DNA from: Schistocephalus solidus
Lineage: Eukaryota > Platyhelminthes > Cestoda > Diphyllobothriidea > Diphyllobothriidae
NCBI GenBank assembly: GCA_017591395.1
Contig: WEDG01004562.1
Location: 1-64,000 of the forward strand
Reading direction: 5' to 3'
DNA length: 64,000 bases
Positions 11,015 through 20,462 of the stretch are shown here, one piece after another. The stretch's first letter is position 1. Each line of letters begins with the position of its first letter. Under the pieces are notes generated by a model. It did no database searches. It was not told the origin of the DNA and worked only from the letters and a program-made list of their open reading frames with translations. Made by a program: the position numbers and the translations under genes.

Positions 11015-11048
11015 TGGTTGCACCCCAGCAACATATTTGTGTTATATA

Positions 11049-11091
<43 letters not shown>

Positions 11092-11099
11092 TGAAATAA

Positions 11100-11245
11100 T
11101 TTCTGAAATTATTAAGTGCAGGAAATGGAGTCAGATTATTCGGACATGACTTTTTAGGGTCACACAGCAGCAGAAACATCGGCGAAACACGTGTCTGGGC
11201 TTTTAGCTAGTACCTATGTCGGATGTACGGTATAATATATGTGCC
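11100..11245 (+). repeat. Truncated long-stem-II hammerhead repeat
   Basis: 11,160-11,245 matches the reverse complement of 15,975-16,065, including the 3' half of the hammerhead: GGC, GAAAC (11,184-11,188), ACGT loop, GTC (11,193-11,195) and TGGGC. The 5' half with CTGANGA is missing; instead 11,101-11,160 matches 16,160-16,215 in the other relative orientation, so the copy is rearranged. Confidence 0.65.
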
Positions 11246-11278
11246 ATATATATATGCCATATATATATATATATATAT

Positions 11279-11600
11279 GATAGTGTGGGGTCTCACCGAT
11301 CTGCTTTAAGGAACATGCATGTTCCGTTGTGCCCTGGAGCTCAGACTAGAGCCCCGCAGGCGGTCGCATAGCGACGTGTAGCATATGATTGAATGGAACC
11401 GACAAAGACAAGGGAGACCGGAATGGCCATTTCTGGCTTATTAGCCGTCATCAGCCAGTCATACCCAATCCCAAAGTGGCACACCTGGGATTCGAACCCG
11501 CGACCTTTGATATTTCAGTCAAACGCTCTACCATTGAGCCACGGGCTCGTTGTTTTGTCGTTTGTGATCGGGAATATGATGATAGTGTGGGGCTCACCGA
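11279..11600 (-). mobile_element. S2 SINE, most complete copy, tRNA-Phe-like head
   Basis: Read on the minus strand: a leader, then a tRNA-like head at 11,546-11,479 with A box TGGCTCAATGG, anticodon region GACTGAAATATC (close to a tRNA-Phe with GAA anticodon) and B box GGTTCGAATCC; then the hammerhead, CCTTGTCTTTGTCGG, a GTCGCTATGCGACCGCC hairpin block, GGGCACAACGGAACATGCA and the end GATCGGTGAG. The A and B boxes imply Pol III transcription. The tail of another minus-strand copy begins at about 11,577, so copies lie in tandem. Confidence 0.85.
11416..11460 (-). ncRNA. Hammerhead ribozyme candidate in S2 (type I)
   Basis: Minus strand. Stem I GACTGG (complement of 11,455-11,460) with CCGGTC (complement of 11,416-11,421); CTGATGA (complement of 11,448-11,454); stem II GGCT/AGCC with AATA loop; GAAA (complement of 11,430-11,433); self-complementary ATGGCCAT stem III; H17 is T. 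Compared with the 9.7-kb copy, stem I differs at two places and both changes keep pairing. Confidence 0.7.
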
Positions 11601-11615
11601 TCTGCTTAAGGAACA

Positions 11616-11651
<36 letters not shown>

Positions 11652-11655
<4 letters not shown>

Positions 11656-11890
11656 CAAATGCTTCACGTCGCTACATGACCACCTCTGAATGCTCTAATG
11701 TGAGCTCCAGGGCACAACGGAACATGCATGTTTCTCAAGCAGATTGGTGAGCCACACACCGCTATCGGTGAGCGCCCAAAAACCATATGCTTCACGTCGC
11801 TACGCGACCGCCTGCGAGGGCTCTAATGTAAGCTTCAGAGCACAACCGAACATGAATGTTCCTCAAGCAGATCAGTGAGCCGCACACCGC
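11652..11890 (+). repeat. Two tandem S2 tails
   Basis: Two copies (11,652-11,770 and 11,781-11,890) of the S2 3' part: GCTTCACGTCGCTAC, a GCTCTAATGT block, GGGCACAACGGAACATGCA (with changes) and the end CAAGCAGAT..GGTGAGC. Neither has the head or hammerhead. Confidence 0.7.
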
Positions 11891-11959
11891 GTTTTAAGCT
11901 TGGAGACTCCTGGGCGGCGATGTACCTCAACATCCTCGAAAAGGTGCAAATGCGAGCAA

Positions 11960-12212
11960 CCAAACTTCTGCCCGACAGGTCGCGAGTTCAAGCCTCGGGC
12001 GCCGCAGCGCCTGGGTTTGGGTATGGCTGGCTGATGACGGCTAATAAGCCAGAGATGGCCATTCCAGTATCGCTTGTCTTTGTCAGTAAAATCATTCTGC
12101 CTATATCACTTGCTGATCTGTGGCTGCTGGCGGGGCTCTAGAGTTAACCCCAAGGCACAACAGGGACGAGTGAGTCCTGTAACCGATCGGTGAGCACCCA
12201 GCTACCATTGTT
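11960..12212 (+). mobile_element. S2 SINE copy, hammerhead mutated
   Basis: B-box-like GAGTTCAAGCC at about 11,986, then TATGGCTGG, CTGATGA (12,031-12,037), GGCT/AGCC, but GAAA has become GAGA; the body and the CCGATCGGTGAGC end follow. The hammerhead should be inactive. Confidence 0.75.
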
Positions 12213-12224
12213 AATATTCGTTAA

Positions 12225-13850
12225 GTAATAAAAGACCGTACATCTGACTGCATATTTATATCACCTCTGCCATGTATGACTTTCATCAGCGCCATTGATT
12301 TGTTCGCGCAGGGCTTGATATGCAGCTGGCAAATCCATATGTCTATTGATCGATTCCGAGGTCAAGTGCCACGCTTAATGCAGCAGGCGTGAAATTCTAT
12401 GGTCTCCCCAAGGTCCATAAACCAGGAACCCCCCTACCGCCGATTGTTTCTCTAAGAGGTAACCCAACGTTTGGCCTAGCCAAGTGGCTGTTTAAACATC
12501 TCAAATTTCTAACCCAGGCTTCTACAACAACAGTCCACTCAGCTGAACAATTCATATGAATGTTACCGGGTATTCGACTTATGGAAGAGGAACTGATGGT
12601 ATCTTTCGATTTAACGTAACGTTCCATCTCAATCCCAAAAATTTCGCAGTTAAAACCATACAAGCCCTGCTTGAATAACCATATAGCGAGACGGACACGA
12701 AACTCAAAATAAGGCACCTTGCCGTCCTCGTGAAATGCTGCTTGAACACATTCCTTATATTTAATGAAACCGTGTACGAACAGGTCAAATGTACCTCGTT
12801 GGAGTCGCCATTGTCCGCCCTGATTTCTGGGGCAGTATTGCTGAGACTGAAGGCACTGGCTTTCGACCACTATCGACCTCGATTGTGGGTACGGTATGTT
12901 GATGACACATTTGTCATCATCAGTCGGGACACGATTGAAGATTTCACAAAGAATCTGAACTCGATCTTCCCCGACATCCAGTTCACGATATAAGAAGGAA
13001 AAGACTGTCAGTTGCCGTTTCTCGACGTGCTGGTATGTATGTATGTATGTATGGGGCGATGGAGAACTCAAAAGACGGTTTACAGGAAGGCGACGAATAC
13101 CTCTCGCATTCTGATTTATTTTAGCAACCACCCCCTCTAGCACAAACGCAGCTGCGTGAGAACACTGTACCGTCGAGCGGAAATCCATTCCACCAAACCA
13201 GCCGACAAGAAGACAGAGGTCCCGTTTCTGCGGAAACTCTTAACTGTCAACGGATATCCTGGGGGTTTTGTTGAGAAATGCAGGCTAGAAGCAAAGAGAA
13301 TAAATCCGAAGGGGCAGCCAAAACCAAAGTGCAGGCGAGCATTTTCTTACACAGCTGGTATATCCGAAGAATTCGCTAAACTTTTGAGCGAATTTGGGAT
13401 TGGCGTGGCTCACAGACAGAAAGCGACAATCCACCGGCAACTCATGCTATCTAAAGACACAATTCCCCTTAACCAAATATCCGGCCTCATTTACCGGATA
13501 GACTGCCATAGTGGTTGAGTAATTTATGTTGGCGCAACCGGAAAACGGGTTTGCATGAGAATGCACGAGCACGAGCTTGCTGTGAGACGGAAGGATAAAA
13601 TCTCCGTGGTAGCCGCTCACGCGACCTCGCCAGGGCACGACTTTGACTTTTGCAGAGTGAGAATACTGGGTCAGTCAGACGACTGAATTTTACGCCTGCT
13701 GCAGGAAGCGTGGCAATCGACCGCGGAATCGATCAATAGACATATCAATCTGCCAGCTATATATTAGGCCCTGAGCGAAAAAACCAATGGCGCTGATGAA
13801 GGCCATACTCGGATGATGCAGTGAACGGTACAGTCTTTTATAGCTTAACG
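12225..13850 (+). mobile_element. Penelope-like element with inverted 3'-end copy
   Basis: A 5'-truncated Penelope-like element. From about 12,378 the + strand reads AGVKFYGLPKVHKPGTPLPP, the usual RT opening of the family; after frame breaks come SPLSALISGAVL and the active site RYVDDTFVI (YVDD at 12,895-12,906), then PFLDVLV. A (GTAT)n tract at 13,033-13,054 interrupts it. The linker and GIY-YIG endonuclease follow (13,156-13,690): GLIYRIDCHSG, a TGA stop at 13,516-13,518, then VIYVGATGKRVCMRMHEHEL. Last, the C-terminus and 3' region (13,700-13,850). The left end (12,225-12,375) is the 3' region repeated in reverse. Stops and frame shifts make it dead. Confidence 0.85.
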
Positions 13851-13854
13851 ATGG

Positions 13855-14190
13855 GCTCACGTGAGATTCCTAAACGTCCTGCCAGCAACTGCAAGATGGC
13901 TAATGATATAGGCAGAATAACATGACCGACAAAGACGAGGGAGAATGGAATGGCCATTTCTGGCTTATTAGTCGGCATCAGCCAGCCATACGCAACTCCG
14001 CCCGTTGGGCACCAGAGGCTCGAACAGGTGACCTGTTGGTTAGAATTTGAAAACTCAACCCACTGTGCCACGAGCTCGTTGTCTTGTCGGGTTTGATCGG
14101 AAATATTAACTGTGGTAAGTAGACGCTCACCGAATGTTTAAAGGACTCACTCTTCCCGTTATGTCTTGGGGTTCACTCTCGAGCCACGGC
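13855..14190 (-). mobile_element. S2 SINE copy, hammerhead mutated
   Basis: Minus strand: tRNA-like head (about 14,076-13,998, B-box-like CTGTTCGAGCC), TATGGCTGG, then CTGATGC in place of CTGATGA, stem II, GAAATGGCCATT and the GTCTTTGTCGG body. The A9-to-C change in the core should abolish cleavage. Confidence 0.7.
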
Positions 14191-15029
14191 ATCCTTGGCG
14201 GTCTGTGGCGAGGATAACTCGAATACATACATCCCTCTAGTAATATGGATCAATAGCAGACCAGATCACACTCGTAAGGCCGCCTCTCTAAAGAAAATAT
14301 GGAAAAGACGACCAGATAGGGAATTTATTTGGAGAATACTGCCTTTGAGTAACGAGTTTACCAAAAACTTTATTGAATGGAAGACGTGAAGCATTTGGAT
14401 TTTCTGGCTGCTATAAAGTGACAGTTATTCCTTGTTATTCTGCCTTTTTTCCTTCAGTCATGGATTTCCGTGCGCCGGCTACTGAGAAACTATCCATGCT
14501 TTGAATTTACCCTACAGTCCACTATTGGATGTAAAAACAAATGTTTTCCGTGATAGGCTTCAAACCCGTTGCCAACTGTCCAGTCGTGAAAGTTACAAAA
14601 GAAGAACTCAGGGTTACCTGCAACAAACCGGAAATGCGTTTGCTCGATTGTGAACAAATGTCAGGCAATGGCGCACATGTTGTTAGACGACAGTCCCTAC
14701 TATTAAGCAAGCATTATGATCTGTTTCTCGTATTTTATCGGAGGGTCGTTTCGCTTTAAGTACTGGTGTACTGGAAAGCTACCTCCCTGGTCTTTTTCGG
14801 AAATCCCTTCTGAGGCATTTAAGCATCGATTCTATAAGCAGACTTGCTTGGTCAGATAAGCAGTCTTGCTTCTGGCGGGCAAAACAGCGTAATTCAAGCA
14901 GATGTAGGGAAATGGTGACGACTTAGTGTAACCAGATGACTAGTCCAGGGACTACTCGCTTTTGAAAGATTAAAACTCCCACATGTCACGGTCACAACTA
15001 ATTTCTTGATAGTGGTCGTTTATGTAGCC
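14191..15029. other. Unassigned
   Basis: No gene or repeat recognised. Short ORFs at 14,195-14,389 and 14,541-14,759 have no family features. Confidence 0.35.
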
Positions 15030-15170
15030 CCACACCGGCGGAAGGTTAGGTGAAGGGTTAGGTGTAGGGTTAGGATCAGTGTTGACTTCAGTTTCATGCG
15101 TTAGCATTAGGGTTAGGTAAGGGCTTCAGCTATTTTGAACGTAAGGTTCGAGTAAGGTTTAGGAGTGGCT
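15030..15170 (+). repeat. Degenerate telomere-like tract
   Basis: Repeated GGTTAGG, AGGGTTAGG and GTTAGGTGAAGGG words, i.e. decayed TTAGGG-type units. Related CCTAA-type tracts lie at 23,840-24,010 and 61,140-61,300. Confidence 0.5.
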
Positions 15171-15254
15171 AAGAGGAAGTTTCAGGTTTCGAACAGGGAC
15201 CCATTTCTGAAATTTAGCGCGATGCCGCTTGTATTCGCGAGGAGGTTTCGTTTA

Positions 15255-15420
15255 GAATAACATGACAGACAAAGACAAGGGAGACTGGAATGATCATTTC
15301 TGGCCTAGTAGTCATCATTATCAGCCAGCCATACCCAAACCCAGATGCTGCGGCGCCCGAGGCTCACACTCACGACCTGTTGTTTATAAGTCCCACGCTC
15401 TAATTCACCTGTTCTACCAG
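15255..15420 (-). mobile_element. S2 SINE copy, hammerhead broken by insertion
   Basis: Minus strand. GGCTGG stem I and CCAGTC partner kept, but CTGATAATGATGAC shows a small insertion/duplication in the core. Stem III reads ATGATCAT instead of ATGGCCAT, a paired change that keeps it self-complementary. Confidence 0.7.
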
Positions 15421-15959
15421 GTGGGGGGCAACTGAACGATTTTCTTAATCAGTTTTCCGGGCGATCTCAGTTCTGTCTCCTCGGATAGAGATCTGTGTAG
15501 ATTGTGTAGATTTACTGACTCTAGCCAGTTAGATGCTTTCTCTGATATATTAACCCAGAAAATTCATGATTCCATTTCAGTTGGTCACAATTGCAGGGTT
15601 ACATTTTTGTCAAGTATTTACTCCGGATCTGGTTCAACTTGTCTGCATAAATGTTGTTGTTTGGCGGTTGACATGACGGCGAAACTTAGTGGTATGCTTT
15701 TGCAACCATTCTGAGAGGGTGCTCGGTAAGCCTACATGTGGCCTTAGAAAATATCGTTGAAGTAGGTACCGGAAAATGTAAGAAGATTCAAAACAACCAT
15801 CATTTCGAATAAAAAGCTTGAACTTCTACACTGGAGTATCTGGCAAAGACGTTATACCGTACTTCCGAAATTTCAATGAACATTTGCGTCAAAGACAATC
15901 AATCACTGTAGAATAACCACGCAATGCTCATTCTAAAAATAGGTAGTACTACAAGTAGT
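15421..15959. other. Unassigned
   Basis: Nothing recognised; short ORFs only. Confidence 0.35.
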
Positions 15960-16220
15960 GTGAATCTTATATGGCAAAGATGTTATACCGTACTTCCGAC
16001 ATAGGTACTAGCTAAAGGCCCAGACACGTGTTTCGCCGATGTTTCTGCTGCTGCGTGACGCAGCAACAAGGGGTTAGGCTCCTCAGTGGGTCCCCCAGCG
16101 TTCTCTATACGGTTTCTGATTCATGGACTCCAGAGAAGAATCGGGAAAATAATGTCTGAAAGTATTAAGTGCAAGACATGGAGTCAGTTGATTCAGACAT
16201 GACCTTAAGGGTCAGACCCG
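15960..16220 (-). repeat. Long-stem-II hammerhead repeat
   Basis: Minus-strand repeat shared in part with 11,100-11,245, 62,945-63,030 and, weakly, 3,645-3,720 and 21,590-21,700. It ends GCTAGTACCTATGTCGG and carries the hammerhead described next. 16,160-16,215 is a block also found at 11,101-11,160 in changed relative orientation. Confidence 0.65.
16017..16092 (-). ncRNA. Hammerhead ribozyme candidate with lengthened stem II
   Basis: Minus strand. CTGAGGA (complement of 16,080-16,086) fits CTGANGA. Stem I CCCA/TGGG (16,087-16,090 with 16,019-16,022). Stem II begins GCC/GGC (16,077-16,079 with 16,035-16,037) and then extends through 39 nt holding a strong internal hairpin, TGCTGCGT/ACGCAGCA. 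GAAAC is the complement of 16,030-16,034, loop ACGT, GTC the complement of 16,023-16,025. Every core base is present. Confidence 0.75.
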
Positions 16221-17370
16221 AAATTATCCCGCGGTGGCTGATGGACTTCGGCCAAAATATTTCTAGACCTAGAATATCCTGATTTACTCAAAGTGGGAGT
16301 TTATTTTCTGAGGACAGTAAAAAGCGACAAATAAAAGCTGCACCAAAGACAACACAAACGGTACGCTCACTTATAATGCGATTTCCGTTGAATGAATAAA
16401 TAGAAAAACGTCTCAAAATGTGCAAAATGCCACTTATCAGGATTTGTAACATAAAAGACGCATTTAATATATGACAAGACGTACAAATTTATAATTCCAA
16501 CTCACGTTGTGTGTTTACTGGTCTACTATTTTCCGCATTAGTTTTAACTGAAGCAGCGAATTCCTTGTGCTCTACCGAAACATGCCTAGGGAGATTATCG
16601 GCTTTTGAGAGACTACAATTTGGGAAATTCTATTTCTAGGCCTCGCAGCAAAAACTACTGAAATATTGGCAACAGTAGCTCAAGTACCAAAAACGCGTAA
16701 TTAAGTAAATACAATCTATGAATATTTTTAATTAAAAAAAGAAATCTTAATTAAGAAGTGAGGCAAACAGACGCACTAATAGCTGAAAAATATTCCACTG
16801 GAAACCTAAATCATTAGCACTCGTTTGCTACCATACATCTACTGGCTTCATCAAATTTCTATCTAAACTTGAATAAGTCAGCTTTTTCTCACAATAAATT
16901 GGAATCAACTACATAGTTTATTTTTTCCCAACCAACATTTTCAAAGTCTGCCATCTTGTTTAGTTCATTGTTAGTTAGCCTTTCTCTGATAATCCAGGCA
17001 TTGTAAATGAGGTCTGAATACAGTTCAAGACAGCTACATGTGCTCACCATGTGCATAAGAAAACTCGTATAGAACAGAAAAAAACATAGTATGCCCACTG
17101 AAAGCTTTTAAAACGGATTCCAAGGTAGCTCGTGGACAAATGATGAGGTGATCACTGGAACAGACATGTCTGTATTCTGATGACTCTAGCAGCGGGTTGG
17201 GCTACCCAACTCCGGGCCAGGCACGTTGGTCATGCGAAGGACACCTCTTAGCATGAATAATCTACGCAGGCTTCCTCAACCTCCGAAGATGAATGGCCAA
17301 AATTAATGCTTGAAATGTTAAGACGCAACTATACTCCGTCCCACGCCGGTAGACGCTGCTGCTTTCGGTC
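16221..17370. other. Unassigned
   Basis: AT-rich sequence without recognised genes. The minus ORF at 16,889-17,098 (69 codons) has no known features. Confidence 0.35.
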
Positions 17371-17500
17371 TTGAAGCTCATGTGGCTAGAGCGTTGGATG
17401 TACTAAAGCCTTCCCCTTGCTGTATTCAATTCGACTCCCACCGAGGTCTCCGACTTTTTCACAAGTGGGTCAAATGTATTTACGAGATACTTGAACCGAT
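17371..17500 (+). mobile_element. S1 SINE (tRNA-derived), diverged copy
   Basis: Shares GGCTAGAGCGTTGGATGTAC, TAAAGCCTTCCCCTTGCTG, ACCGAGGTCTCCGA and TTTTTCACAAGTGGGTCAAA with the better S1 copies at 29.4-29.6 kb. The B box is mutated (CAATTCGACTCC) and the A box is poor. Confidence 0.7.
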
Positions 17501-18180
17501 CAACGGCCAACAGGAGGGGGACTTGCCTCACCGAGCAGCACCTACCGATGGCAGATGGATAGAATCAGAGCTAAAAATTTCAATTCGACCATGTTTTGAC
17601 AGGCACTCCGCTTCAGCACTCCGCCTCAGCAACCGCGAAGAAGTTTGTTAATGGTTGTTAAATGTGAATGACAGCCTGGGAGAAGCGGTCGGTCTCTCGC
17701 ACAACAGTCACTCGTTCGCTATCCCCAGCCTTCCTTCTATTTTAATTTATATAACTAAAAAACCGCTGAGACTTGTAATGCTCTTATGGCTAAACCCAGA
17801 CTTGATTTTATGACACGTTTCCATTCGCTGACCTGGCGTAGAGGGGCCATGATCAACAGATAGACGTGGTACTATAACCACGCAAAACTCCTGTACGTTT
17901 AGGAGAGTTATGCAGATAAGTCATTACTGTCCTAGCTTATGGCATTGACGGCAAGCTGCCGAGAATTTTGAAACATAGTTGTTAAATTAATTTTTTCTAA
18001 AATCCAGCCAGAATGAGGGCAGTTTTAACGGGGTGGAACCTTGCTCATAAGACCGTGCAAAGTTAACGATAGACCGTGACCTCTCAGCATGTCTAGCTGA
18101 CGATTGGGGATTAAACCCTCGCCCACTTATTGTCTGAGGTCATGTAGCCGTCAGTTCATTTCTACCACGAGCTTAAAACC
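17501..18180. other. Unassigned, upstream of tetraspanin A
   Basis: No gene recognised. It would include any distal promoter sequence for tetraspanin A. Confidence 0.35.
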
Positions 18181-18251
18181 TATAAAGGCAGACTGCATAC
18201 GTTATTTGAGAAGTTGCATCAGGTGAAAACTTGGGTTGTGTAACAGTCTCG
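18181..18251 (+). promoter_or_regulatory. TATA-like box and non-coding exon 1, tetraspanin A
   Basis: TATAAAGG at 18,181-18,188; a start of transcription about 30 nt on (~18,211) is expected. A donor TCG|GTAAGC follows at 18,252, and the next acceptor (GTTTTAG, AG at 18,469-18,470) lies six bases upstream of the ATG. Tetraspanin B has the same plan (TATAAAAG, short leader exon, GTAAGC donor), which supports both. Confidence 0.55.
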
Positions 18252-19829
18252 GTAAGCACGCAGATCGTTTTACAAAAATTGTTAAATTTTGTCTCTAGTA
18301 GACTTAAGAGTATATTGTTGGAAACATTAATTGCTTTCTTATTTCGTAAGTATTTTGTTATTCAAATACTACCCAACGTTCCCAATATTCTCAAAAATTC
18401 TTTATTGTTGATGCCACGATTTTCCTCTGTCAAATGCTAGCGAATCTTAAATTGTCTCTCCACGTTTTAGATAAAATGAAATTGTGTTGTGTAGTTTCAA
18501 CCTTACTGAAATTCGTCATTTCTACATTGAATGGAATCTTGGGGGTAAGATAACGGCCAAAAATTCAATTGATTTAAATATTCCTTTTATTGCTGATTTA
18601 TGCTTTTGCGTTCCCTTTTAAACAAGCATATTCACCAGGTATTTTGCACAGGAAAACCACATGCTTTAAAATCTATATTATTTGGGCAGCTTGGATTCCT
18701 AATTTTGGCGCTCTTTGGGATACTACTGAAGACTTCTGCACCATTCGTTCGGTCCATCCTCGACAAAGCCTTCAGTCTTGGCGCGAAAATCAGCGACAAA
18801 GAAGCCGAGGAAATCACCACCTTCATTCTCAACAATTCGAGTGAGTTTGCAGATGAGTTTTTCGTGTCAAAATGAGTTCTCGAGGCAGAAGATTCATTCT
18901 AAAGGCATTTTACACTTACATTTTAGCCGGCGTCTCTGTCATACTAATCTTAGTTGGTCTGTCTCTGGCTATCCTGTGTTTTTTCGGTGCCTTCGCCTCT
19001 TGTTGTGGCTGTGGAATTCTTCTCAAGATTGTAAGTTAGCTCCTTTGTTGTCTATTTTCTGGGAAATTCTGCTCCCGTCCTTGTCTCTCGACTTCGTTAG
19101 CCTGCATAAGTAAATGATCGCCGTCAGAAAGGTTCCTTCCGGGTCCACCTTGCTGATCGATCTGTAATGGCAGAGATCAGGGAACAGGAGTGAGCACGTG
19201 GGTGTGGACGCAAGGTCTCCCAACCACAGTGTGTGGCTAAGCAAAGAAATTAGACTTTTCTTGTGTATTAAGAATGACAAGGTTGAGGAAGCTTTCCTTC
19301 GCTAAATGTTTCTACGAACGCCCTTGGAATTTCTGTTTAAAGTAAAGCGTAGAAATGGATGGTTATTTCGGGTTCTGATTACGACTTCAACCGAATACCT
19401 TGGCCAACGCTGTGCACCTCCGATTGACGATCAGCCAAATCCAAATATGTATTTGTTCGTGCGACTATATCATGAGCATTTCTGCCCCAAGGCATGATCA
19501 AGTAGCCATTTAAAGGATGAACCTGATCGCAACGTCACAATGGTAATGTTAGCAAATAAAAAATTACAAAAATTAGTAAGATAAGTAGCAGTGCATTTAA
19601 AGCCCCAAGCACATTTTGACTGGAAGTAGATTCCATCGAAGTTATTTACATCAACGTATTGTTATGCATCGGGAAACTTGCGAAGGCAGATGATAAGTCA
19701 AGTAAACATGTTTTAAGGTGGATTGCCCAAAAAGGTTCAGTTCCATATACGAACTTCTTTACCTTTGAACGAACCCTTCGTAGAACTCATGCTGCTGTAA
19801 GCTGAATTGGAAAGAACACATATTTTAAG

Positions 19830-20235
19830 AAAAGAAGGTTGTTTCCTCTCCGGAATCAGGTTTTATTTCATCTGAGCTTTCGAAATCTTTATGGAGTCCA
19901 TCGTCAGAGATAAAACAGCAACATATATAGGGGGTTGGGGCCAATCAGAAACCAATGTCACCATTCCAAAGATAGCTGCTCAAGTCTCTGGATGCCGGAG
20001 CCAGATCGATAAATCGATTGATTGAGAGCTCAGTGGAGGCTCGGGCTTTAACCGATTTCTGACATGACTTTCTTCGGGCGTGAGCGATTACCTTCATGGC
20101 TGCGAAGTTAAACGGGTAATCCACTTTGCAGATTTGGGCAGCCACTTGCGATAACCTGTCACTCCGTCCCACACTCAGCTCATGCTCGTGTAGGCGCGCA
20201 CTATGATTCGGTTGAGCGAACAACCTCCACGTTAT
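19830..20235 (-). mobile_element. Penelope-like 3' fragment in tetraspanin A intron 3
   Basis: Minus strand: SARLHEHELSVGRSDRLSQV (end of the GIY-YIG domain), NFAAMKVIAHARRKS, then STELSINRFIDLAP, and a 3' region with the CTGACGATGGACTCCAT motif usual for these elements. RT and the GIY core are missing. Antisense to the host gene. Confidence 0.75.
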
Positions 20236-20254
20236 ATAAACATATATATTTGAT

Positions 20255-20462
20255 AGTGTTTTGCTCACCGATCTGTTTAAGAAACATGTATGTTCCGTTG
20301 TGCCCTGGAGCTCAGACAAGAGCCTTCGCAGGCGGTCGCATAGCGACATGTAGCCTCTGTTGATAAAGTGGAACCGACAAAGACAAGGAAGACCGGAATG
20401 GCCATTTCTGGCTTATTAGCCGTCATCAGCCAGTCATATCCAATGCCAAGTTTGGCACACCT
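20255..20462 (-). mobile_element. S2 SINE copy in tetraspanin A intron 3
   Basis: Minus strand, nearly the same as the 11.3-11.6 kb copy from TTGGCATTGG through the hammerhead, GTCTTTGTCGG, the GTCGCTATGCGACC block and the GATCGGTGAG end. The tRNA head is replaced by a (TA)n tract (20,463-20,490). Confidence 0.8.
20391..20435 (-). ncRNA. Hammerhead ribozyme candidate in S2 (type I)
   Basis: Minus strand, core bases as in the 11,416-11,460 copy: stem I GACTGG/CCGGTC, CTGATGA (complement of 20,423-20,429), GGCT/AGCC stem II, GAAA (complement of 20,405-20,408), ATGGCCAT stem III, T at the cut site. It is antisense to tetraspanin A, so it would act only in a minus-strand transcript. Confidence 0.7.

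Larger units (their letters stand above)
9955..11030. repeat. Satellite-like hammerhead repeat array, both orientations
   Basis: About five and a half copies of a unit of about 230-240 bp. Two full units and one partial lie head to tail with the ribozyme on the minus strand (9,955-10,191, 10,192-10,421, 10,422-10,498); the array then flips at about 10,500 and three units follow with the ribozyme on the plus strand (to about 10,700, 10,920 and 11,030). Landmarks of each unit: AACAAGTGCGTAACACTCAC, CCGCCAGTTACCTACCGGCG, CATACCATATATATAGCAC and the hammerhead. The two tandem minus-strand cleavage sites are 232 nt apart, so one monomer RNA would be 232 nt. No coding capacity. Confidence 0.85.

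Noticed and set aside
13785..13800. CTGATGA at the Penelope-like C-terminus (also reversed at 12,284)
   Set aside because: It is part of the conserved NGADE coding end; no GAAA, stem II or stem I partner follows.
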